A DNA stretch of 38,815 nt from Bacteroides sp. UBA1773 (lineage in GTDB: Bacteria; Bacteroidota; Bacteroidia; Bacteroidales; Bacteroidaceae): positions 6,260 through 45,074 of the forward strand of contig DCGR01000075.1 of the NCBI GenBank assembly GCA_002315285.1, written 5' to 3'. The translations under genes and the position numbers were made by a program. Every line of letters starts with the position of its first letter. Within the stretch, counting starts at the first letter, position 1. Positions 33,360 to 38,815 of the stretch are shown here, piece by piece. The notes under the pieces were generated by a model, which worked only from the letters and a program-made list of their open reading frames with translations, did not search any database and had not been told where the DNA came from.

Positions 33360-33367
33360 CAAAGTTA
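33360..33367 (-). promoter_or_regulatory. -7 promoter box of the thioesterase-menD operon
   Basis: Reads TAACTTTG on the minus strand, 20 nt before the ATG at 33339. It decides the start by excluding the longer open frame upstream. It sits 43 nt from the oppositely directed trpB box. Confidence 0.55.
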
Positions 33368-33410
33368 GTCATTTTCTTGCAAAACATAAAAACAGTTTTG
33401 AAAAATGAAT

Positions 33411-33418
33411 TACTTTTG
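33411..33418 (+). promoter_or_regulatory. -7 promoter box of the trpB2-type gene
   Basis: TACTTTTG fits TAnnTTTG. It predicts a leader of about 44 nt to the ATG at 33466. I see no leader peptide with Trp codons or attenuator fold in that stretch. Confidence 0.55.
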
Positions 33419-33465
33419 CACCCTGATACAAATAACAAGTAAACGAATACAAATTGTTTTGTAGT

Positions 33466-34830
33466 ATGAGTAAGCAAAAACGTTTTTTCTTAACCGAGGA
33501 TGAGATACCAAGATATTGGTATAACATTCAGGCCGACATGAAGCATAAACCCATGTTGCCTGTCAATCCAAAGACACATCAGCCTATGTCACTCGACGAG
33601 TTGTCAACCCTCTTTGCACGCGAATGTGCTTGGCAGGAGTTAAATCAGACTGATGCATGGATTGAAATCCCAGAAGAAGTCCGCGAATACTACAAGTACT
33701 ATCGCAGTACCCCACTGGTACGTGCCTACGGACTGGAACAAGCACTGGAAACTCCGGCTCACATCTATTTCAAGAATGAGAGTGTCAGCCCTGTAGGTTC
33801 TCACAAGTTGAATTCGGCATTGGCGCAAGCATACTATTGCAAACAAGAAGGAGTCACCAATGTCACTACAGAAACAGGAGCCGGACAGTGGGGATGCGCC
33901 CTGTCATACGCAGCCAAGTTGTTTGGATTAGAGGCAGCTGTATATCAAGTAAAAATCAGTTACGAACAAAAGCCCTATCGACGTAGCATTATGCAGACAT
34001 TCGGTGCGCAGGTCACCCCCTCACCATCCATGTCAACAAGAGCAGGGAAAAACATCCTGACAAAATGCCCCAACCACCAAGGCTCATTGGGCACAGCCAT
34101 CAGCGAAGCCGTGGAACTGGCAATGACTACTCCTGAGAAATGTAAATACACCTTGGGGTCGGTAATGAGCCACGTGTCACTTCATCAAACCATCATTGGT
34201 TTGGAAGCCGAAAAACAGTTGGAAATGGCTGGTGAATACCCCGACATGGTGTTCGCATGTTTCGGAGGAGGAAGCAACTTCTCTGGCATCTGTTTCCCCT
34301 TCATGCGGCACAACATTCTGGAAGGCAAGACAACACGTTTCATTGCAGCCGAACCAGCTTCCTGTCCGAAGCTCACGCGAGGGAAGTTCATGCTCGACTA
34401 TGGTGACGAAGCAGGTTATACCCCCTTGTTACCCATGTACACCTTAGGGCATAATTTCCGTCCGGCAAACATTCATGCTGGAGGTTTGCGCTATCATGGC
34501 GCTGGCACAATCGTGTCGCAGTTGAAGAAGGATGGACTGATGGAAGCCGTAGATGTGAATCAGATTGAGAGTTTCGAAGCTGGAATTCTGTTTGCCAAGT
34601 CAGAAGGCATTATCCCTGCTCCAGAGAGCACTCATGCCATCGCAGCCTGTGTGCGCGAAGCCAACCATTGCAAGCAGACAGGCGAGCAAAAGGTATTACT
34701 ATTCAACCTCACGGGTCATGGATTAATCGACATGGCCGCCTACGATCAGTATTTGGCAGGCAATCTCAACAATTTCACCCCAAGCGATGCTGAGATCAGC
34801 ATGAATCTCGACGAAGTCAAGAATCTCTGA
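33466..34830 (+). CDS. trpB: TrpB-like pyridoxal-phosphate enzyme (TrpB2 type tryptophan synthase beta chain)
   Basis: A 454-residue PLP-dependent enzyme of the TrpB2 branch, which joins indole and serine to tryptophan and is often encoded apart from trpA. The PLP lysine is Lys114 in V-G-S-H-K-L-N-S-A. The catalytic acid is Glu136 in T-T-E-T-G-A-G-Q-W-G, and the phosphate-binding loop is G-G-G-S-N at 267-271. The N-terminal extension of about 75 residues before the core and the overall length are typical of TrpB2 and longer than TrpB1 (about 400). No trpA or other trp gene is in the window. The ATG at 33466 is preferred over an in-frame TTG at 33454. It ends at a hairpin terminator. Confidence 0.93.
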   Translation: MSKQKRFFLTEDEIPRYWYNIQADMKHKPMLPVNPKTHQPMSLDELSTLFARECAWQELNQTDAWIEIPEEVREYYKYYRSTPLVRAYGLEQALETPAHIYFKNESVSPVGSHKLNSALAQAYYCKQEGVTNVTTETGAGQWGCALSYAAKLFGLEAAVYQVKISYEQKPYRRSIMQTFGAQVTPSPSMSTRAGKNILTKCPNHQGSLGTAISEAVELAMTTPEKCKYTLGSVMSHVSLHQTIIGLEAEKQLEMAGEYPDMVFACFGGGSNFSGICFPFMRHNILEGKTTRFIAAEPASCPKLTRGKFMLDYGDEAGYTPLLPMYTLGHNFRPANIHAGGLRYHGAGTIVSQLKKDGLMEAVDVNQIESFEAGILFAKSEGIIPAPESTHAIAACVREANHCKQTGEQKVLLFNLTGHGLIDMAAYDQYLAGNLNNFTPSDAEISMNLDEVKNL

Positions 34831-34839
34831 ACAATATTC

Positions 34840-34877
34840 AAAAATGGCTGTAAATCTTCAAGACTTGCAGCCATTTT
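34840..34877. terminator. Hairpin terminator between convergent genes
   Basis: A 13-bp stem with one G-U pair, AAAATGGCTG pairing with CAGCCATTTT and extending inward, lies 9 nt after the trpB-like stop. The A-rich left arm and T-rich right arm give U-rich ends in both directions, so it could serve both genes. The right arm lies inside the last codons of the converging WecA-type gene. Confidence 0.75.
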
Positions 34878-36108
34878 CATTTTCTCCCATAGTTCTTTCT
34901 GGATTTTTCCCGTCGCTGAACAATTCGTCGTCAACAAACTTCTGCATCCATAGCCAAAAACGCGTATGATCAATGTGCGAATATCCGCCCCAACGAGTCA
35001 TGGCATGAAACAGTTTTGTACGCTTCTTTGATTGATGCCGCATGAAGGGGTAAAACACAAAAGTAGCCAATGTCGCCACAAACACAACCACATATAATTG
35101 AGTTGTCACATCCGCGCCCAAGAGCCAACAAAGCATCCATGCCACAACCACTGCCCCATTCAGCATAAGTATGCAGCATGTAGTTCCAATGTGCGAAAAT
35201 CCATAGTCGATAAACAAATGATGCAAATGACTCTTGTCCGGGTGAAAAGGAGATTTACCATGCACCATTCTGCTGAAGGCTACACGTAACGTATCAAAAA
35301 CCGCAATCGACAAAACCGACAAGCACAACGGAATACCCCCTACGCCATACTGCAAATGCAGAATCTCATTGCAGAGCGAACCTTTTCTCAACATCGAAAA
35401 CATCATTCCTACAATCAACGCCCCAATCATTAATGTTCCCCCATCGCCAATGAACATCTTCGTTTTCTTTCCAAACACATTATGCAAGAAAAATGGGAAC
35501 ACCGACCCTGCACCTATCAGACCCAAGATGCCCATGCTATACACATTGCAGAAATAAAATATAGCTGCGAATGCCATACACACACACATGGCGTATGCCG
35601 ATGAATAGCCGTCAACCCCATCTATCAAATTGAAGGCATTGATAACGCCAATACCCGCTACGACAGAAATAATCCATGCCACCCAATCATTCAATTCGTC
35701 TATGCCCCAAATGCCTCCCAAATGATCCACCAACGCTTTGCCATAATAAATCATTCCTATCACAACAGTCATTTCTACAAGCACTCTTATCCTGATTGGC
35801 AACTGTTTCTTGTCATCCCACACACCAACAAACAGCAAAACTATCATAGCCACTAACACGATTGCATATTTCGTTATCGGGAAACATGTCAAAAAGAGTG
35901 CGGTTGTAACAAACAATCCTACAAAAATTGCCAGCCCACCCAAAGTAGGAACAGGATGACGCTGCAGTTTCCGTTCGTCCGGATTGTCAAGAACACCCCA
36001 CACGCGAGCCATTCGAAGCGCAAGAGGATAGACCGCGGATGTAACGATACATGCTACTATGCCCAATAGCAAGCCAAGCCAAGCATAATGAATTTCTGTG
36101 TAATACAC
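34858..36108 (-). CDS. WecA/MraY-type undecaprenyl-phosphate sugar-1-phosphate transferase
   Basis: A 416-residue polytopic inner-membrane enzyme that starts surface-polysaccharide or O-antigen units by placing a sugar-1-phosphate on undecaprenyl phosphate. About eleven hydrophobic helices. Family motifs are G-V-W-D-D-K (Mg/active-site Asp pair) near residue 95, N-A-F-N-L-I-D-G-V-D-G near 157-167, G-D-G-G-T near 222-226, and the cytoplasmic H-P-D-K-S-H-L-H-H motif near 290 found in WecA-type enzymes rather than MraY. The C-terminal tail after the last helix is charged, about 65 residues. It is the last gene of the polysaccharide operon, 21 nt after the NTP_transf_5 gene. The sugar is probably GlcNAc by family, not proven. 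Confidence 0.93.
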   Translation of the reverse strand: MYYTEIHYAWLGLLLGIVACIVTSAVYPLALRMARVWGVLDNPDERKLQRHPVPTLGGLAIFVGLFVTTALFLTCFPITKYAIVLVAMIVLLFVGVWDDKKQLPIRIRVLVEMTVVIGMIYYGKALVDHLGGIWGIDELNDWVAWIISVVAGIGVINAFNLIDGVDGYSSAYAMCVCMAFAAIFYFCNVYSMGILGLIGAGSVFPFFLHNVFGKKTKMFIGDGGTLMIGALIVGMMFSMLRKGSLCNEILHLQYGVGGIPLCLSVLSIAVFDTLRVAFSRMVHGKSPFHPDKSHLHHLFIDYGFSHIGTTCCILMLNGAVVVAWMLCWLLGADVTTQLYVVVFVATLATFVFYPFMRHQSKKRTKLFHAMTRWGGYSHIDHTRFWLWMQKFVDDELFSDGKNPERTMGENENGCKS

Positions 36109-36129
36109 GATTTTCTGAATTAATGATAC

Positions 36130-37257
36130 CTACAATTTATGATAAACCATCCACCAATAGTGCCACAACCGCCATATCGGAGTGCATATCACCTCCATTG
36201 GGCCAAACCGGAAAAGCCAGAAGTTGCGTACGATTTTTCTGGCAGCATAATGTACGAACGTCTCATTCCGTCTTCGGAGCAGACGCACATCACTTTTCCC
36301 GAAGTCGCCACTCACCATTATCTCGTTCAGCAAGAAACACCCATCCTTCTCATTAGGCTCACACAGAAGCATCTCATCAGGTGCACCAAACACCTCACGA
36401 AGCACCCACATCAGAGCACGAGTGAAAGCCCCCATGTGCAACCGACGGATTGTCGCCAATGCTTCCACTCGTTCTTGCCCATCGCACTTCTGTCGAAGCA
36501 CGTAGTAGTAATCCATGACCTGCCGAAGACCTATTCCTTCAAAAAACAGATGCCGATAGATATGAAGCAAGATGAAAACCCGATTAAAACCTTGGCTTGG
36601 CAACACAACACCAAGTTCCATCGATTCCTGAAACGTGGGAAGTTGCTCTCGAGCCCATCGCTGAAATCGATAGTTTGTGATAGGATTATACATCCAGCTC
36701 GGACGCCAGTGAACCTCCACGTCTATGTTGTTCATTCGTCCGAAATCACAATGATGGTAACACACATGATGGTCGCAATGCGATATTTGATTAGCCAATC
36801 GAAGCACATTACGGATAATGTCATTTATTGTCGAGGACACTTGGTGAGTATCGTTATCCACGCACCGATACACCCAATAATCAATGTCGCCGCACAATCG
36901 GCATTTTGGGTTGTCATAGAGCAATGCCAAGCCCAGGCCCTTCAGCAGCACCCCATCCATGCCATGTTCGCGAAAAAAAGAAACCACGCGATCGCAAACC
37001 TCTAAGTTTTGTTCGTTTCTCTCCTGGATTTTCTCGCATGTTCCATACCACACGATAAGTTGTCGAGGCACAGGCTTCATGCCAAATTGTTTCACCACAG
37101 TTTCTGCTGCGTCATACAATGCGCCCACCATGCGATGCTTCTTGGCCATATCCAGCAACGCTGTCCATTCCCCATCACTCGGTGCATGTGTCAGTCCCCC
37201 ACGTTGGCCCACTGCCATCTGCACCAGTTGGAAGAAAAGTGAATTACTATCCATCAT
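36130..37257 (-). CDS. NTP_transf_5 family nucleotidyltransferase-like protein
   Basis: A 375-residue soluble protein of the uncharacterised nucleotidyltransferase family often found in polysaccharide clusters. The core motif is V-L-L-K-G-L-G-L-A-L-L-Y followed by R-L-C-G-D-I-D-Y-W-V. The G-D-I-D pair of aspartates matches the metal-binding D-x-D of polymerase-beta-like nucleotidyltransferases. The C-terminal half has many aromatic and histidine residues and H-W-R-P-S-W. The ATG at 37257 overlaps the stop of the upstream transferase gene (ATGA), so it is translationally coupled; a start further upstream at 37284 would overlap more. The donor and target are unknown. The context suggests modification of a surface glycan or its lipid-linked precursor. 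Confidence 0.85.
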   Translation of the reverse strand: MMDSNSLFFQLVQMAVGQRGGLTHAPSDGEWTALLDMAKKHRMVGALYDAAETVVKQFGMKPVPRQLIVWYGTCEKIQERNEQNLEVCDRVVSFFREHGMDGVLLKGLGLALLYDNPKCRLCGDIDYWVYRCVDNDTHQVSSTINDIIRNVLRLANQISHCDHHVCYHHCDFGRMNNIDVEVHWRPSWMYNPITNYRFQRWAREQLPTFQESMELGVVLPSQGFNRVFILLHIYRHLFFEGIGLRQVMDYYYVLRQKCDGQERVEALATIRRLHMGAFTRALMWVLREVFGAPDEMLLCEPNEKDGCFLLNEIMVSGDFGKSDVRLLRRRNETFVHYAARKIVRNFWLFRFGPMEVICTPIWRLWHYWWMVYHKL

Positions 37258-38063
37258 CTCACGACGCTCTTTTTCCTTTTCCACTCAGCCCAAAGAATTG
37301 CCGGCAATGCCGTTCCAATCTGCCAACAGCGAATAAACTGTTTCCTTGGATTCAGGATAAGACGATAAACAAATTCCAAGCGGCATACAATCATCCACCG
37401 TGGAGCCCTGCGTTCGGCCACACCACCATAAAACTTAAACACAGCACCTACGGCAATCATCACGCCACGTGTGAGATAAGGTTGTAGCAAGGACATGAAT
37501 ATCTCTTGTTTCGGAGCTCCAAGCGACACCCAGATGATGTCGGGATTGGCATCGTTGATAGCGTTGGCAATGGTTGGATAATCGAATGCTTCAACCTTGC
37601 AGAATGGCAACTCATAGAATTGCATCTCAGCGATGCGAGGGTCGTATTTTTCCGAAAGGTTCCGCCGTAGAGATTCCAGAATTTCCTGGGATGTACCAAT
37701 GAATGACATCCTATATTTCTTAGCCCTTACGGCATCCTCGAATATCTGGCTTCCACAATACTGGGGCACCTTCATCCCATACAGCCATTTCAGGAACAAC
37801 GGCACCCAACTGCTGTCGCAAATGGAAAATAAACCTCCGTTTACGACCTTTCGGTATTCAGAATTCCAATGCACCATCTGCAGAATATTGCCATCAGCCA
37901 CACACACATATTGTGCCTTTCCACCGGTGGATTGGGGTTGTGGAAAGTCATATTGCGACACCCCGTCAGCCACGTCAGCTGATACGGCATGAACAGACCG
38001 ATCTATGCAGTCAAGAACTGCTGCCGGATTGAGTTCGTAGTTTATGTTGAAATATCTTGGCAT
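37254..38063 (-). CDS. WecG/TagA/CpsF family glycosyltransferase
   Basis: A 269-residue GT26-type enzyme that adds the second sugar to an undecaprenyl-diphosphate-linked sugar. The N-terminal region has the Y-V-C-V-A-D-G-N segment and a following V-N-G-G-L-F-S-I-C-D-S-S block. The central part has R-M-S-F-I-G-T-S and P-D-I-I-W-V-S-L-G-A-P-K-Q-E, a family hallmark. The C-terminal part has A-V-G-A-V-F-K-F-Y-G-G-V-A-E-R-R-A-P-R-W-M. The protein fits between the WecA-type enzyme and the other transferases as the next step of repeat-unit assembly. It starts 15 nt after the upstream gene and overlaps the downstream one by 4 nt. Confidence 0.93.
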   Translation of the reverse strand: MPRYFNINYELNPAAVLDCIDRSVHAVSADVADGVSQYDFPQPQSTGGKAQYVCVADGNILQMVHWNSEYRKVVNGGLFSICDSSWVPLFLKWLYGMKVPQYCGSQIFEDAVRAKKYRMSFIGTSQEILESLRRNLSEKYDPRIAEMQFYELPFCKVEAFDYPTIANAINDANPDIIWVSLGAPKQEIFMSLLQPYLTRGVMIAVGAVFKFYGGVAERRAPRWMIVCRLEFVYRLILNPRKQFIRCWQIGTALPAILWAEWKRKKSVVR

Positions 38064-38078
38064 TTCTGTTTCAATGGT

Positions 38079-38815
38079 TCATTTGCCGGCATCTCGAGCA
38101 AACCGTCTCAAGGTGTTTCTATTTTTCAAATATCTTAGTACTGACTTGAAATTGATTCTCTGGTACAGCACCTCCATGCCAGGATTAATATAAACCTTGT
38201 CATGACCTCTGTCTGCCATCTGTGAAAACAGGCTGAAGTGTTCGCATCTGACCTGAACTCCGCCATTGTTGTTGTCAATGACCTTATAACGCAAGCCTTT
38301 GATTGCTTGAGTTTTGAATATAGCCAAACCGCCATAGGCCGAAAACACCGGAACAAATGGCATTCCCTTTCTCAAATGTGCGTATTTTATACGGTTTGAC
38401 ATTATGGTTTCCCAATCCTGAGGATGGTTTTCCTGTCCAAGTTCGCACAGGGCATATGAATCATGATAACGGCGGCGCAAACTGATGGAACGCGAATATC
38501 CGTTTGCCGTCACGGCATCCCAGTCCAGAGTTGAGTCAAAAGATGATAAAACGCCAGGAATATCAATACTGGCAACATCCATGTCGACCATAATTAGATA
38601 ATCACTTTCAAAGCCTGTTGACCAGACCAAGTCAAGCAGCATATTGCGATAATCGGCATACTTGCTGATACGTGACTTTGAAAAGAACTGAAGATAAAGT
38701 TGGGGAACGGGAATATTGCGATATTGTGATTCGTCAAAATCATTGACCGATACAACTACCTTAGGATTAGACCTGGCCCAATCAAGCAAAATGCGTTTCG
38801 TACTGTCTTTGCTGT
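38079..38815 (-). CDS. Probable GT-A glycosyltransferase (5' part outside window)
   Basis: The frame is open to the window edge, so the N terminus is missing; about 245 residues are visible. Y-L-I-M-V-D-M-D-V-A-S-I has the D-x-D-like aspartate pair expected of metal-dependent GT-A glycosyltransferases. It is followed by W-D-A-V-T-A-N-G-Y and, later, P-V-F-S-A-Y-G-G-L-A-I-F-K, an acceptor-side block in such enzymes. C-E-H-F-S-L near the C terminus resembles the histidine-bearing segment of the fold. I cannot assign a CAZy family with confidence. It is the most upstream visible gene of the polysaccharide operon, 15 nt before the WecG-type gene. Confidence 0.75.
   Translation of the reverse strand, partial: SKDSTKRILLDWARSNPKVVVSVNDFDESQYRNIPVPQLYLQFFSKSRISKYADYRNMLLDLVWSTGFESDYLIMVDMDVASIDIPGVLSSFDSTLDWDAVTANGYSRSISLRRRYHDSYALCELGQENHPQDWETIMSNRIKYAHLRKGMPFVPVFSAYGGLAIFKTQAIKGLRYKVIDNNNGGVQVRCEHFSLFSQMADRGHDKVYINPGMEVLYQRINFKSVLRYLKNRNTLRRFARDAGK

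Noticed and set aside
33466..34830. TrpB without TrpA nearby as a sign of a broken tryptophan pathway
   Set aside because: TrpB2-type proteins are usually encoded away from trpA, so solitary placement is expected.
1..38815. Search by eye for tRNA genes, rRNA, CRISPR repeats, insertion sequences, att sites and riboswitches
   Set aside because: No cloverleaf, spaced direct repeats, transposase frame or known leader fold was seen; most of the window is closely packed coding sequence.

Overview
The window looks like a chromosomal segment of a member of the Bacteroidales, most likely Prevotellaceae. Many genes are preceded by the Bacteroidetes-type -7 box TAnnTTTG, Shine-Dalgarno-like sequences are scarce, and several products are typical of the group: DUF3098 next to FtsX, a YfhO family protein, secreted GH28 and GH88 enzymes, a PF09820-type AAA-ATPase remnant, and an OmpA-type lipoprotein. 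I see no rRNA, tRNA, CRISPR array or intact insertion sequence.

Layout. Positions 1-3005 (+) hold two tandem paralogues of an unrecognised family, the first cut by the window edge, followed 2 nt later by a Pif1/RecD-type helicase with a helical-repeat tail. A remnant of an AAA-ATPase-like gene (3017-3265, -) lies behind an OmpA-type lipoprotein gene (-), which is divergent from metG (+). A GT4 glycosyltransferase (-) and a YfhO-like polytopic membrane protein (+) follow. The + strand cluster ftsX-DUF3098-uppP-truB-queA-folK (10.6-14.8 kb) joins cell-envelope genes with tRNA-modification and folate genes. A complete tripartite RND efflux operon (14.8-20.35 kb, -: adaptor, pump, TolC-like) has 4-nt overlaps between genes and is divergent from a GNAT acetyltransferase whose promoter suggests a leaderless mRNA.

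The genes sppA-lpxK-thiL form a - strand operon (21-24.9 kb). Two separately transcribed secreted carbohydrate-active enzymes follow: a GH28 polygalacturonase-like protein and a GH88-CE15-like two-enzyme fusion. Next comes a secreted fusion of an endonuclease/exonuclease/phosphatase (EEP) domain, an Fn3-like domain and a metallophosphoesterase. At 31.2-33.3 kb a hotdog thioesterase gene and a menD-like gene form a two-gene operon. Both products keep catalytic or cofactor residues but have changed substrate-contacting residues. A stand-alone TrpB2-type gene (+) is divergent from them.

The right end (34.86-38.8 kb, -) is the downstream part of a surface-polysaccharide operon: a glycosyltransferase-like gene cut by the window edge, a WecG/TagA/CpsF family transferase, an NTP_transf_5 nucleotidyltransferase-like protein and a WecA-type phosphoglycosyl transferase.

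The observations I rate highest are the remodelled MenD/thioesterase pair, the two multi-enzyme secreted fusions, the unknown tandem family beside the helicase, and the possible leaderless promoter. Family assignments and residue comparisons come from reading the sequence and from remembered family motifs; no database search was run.
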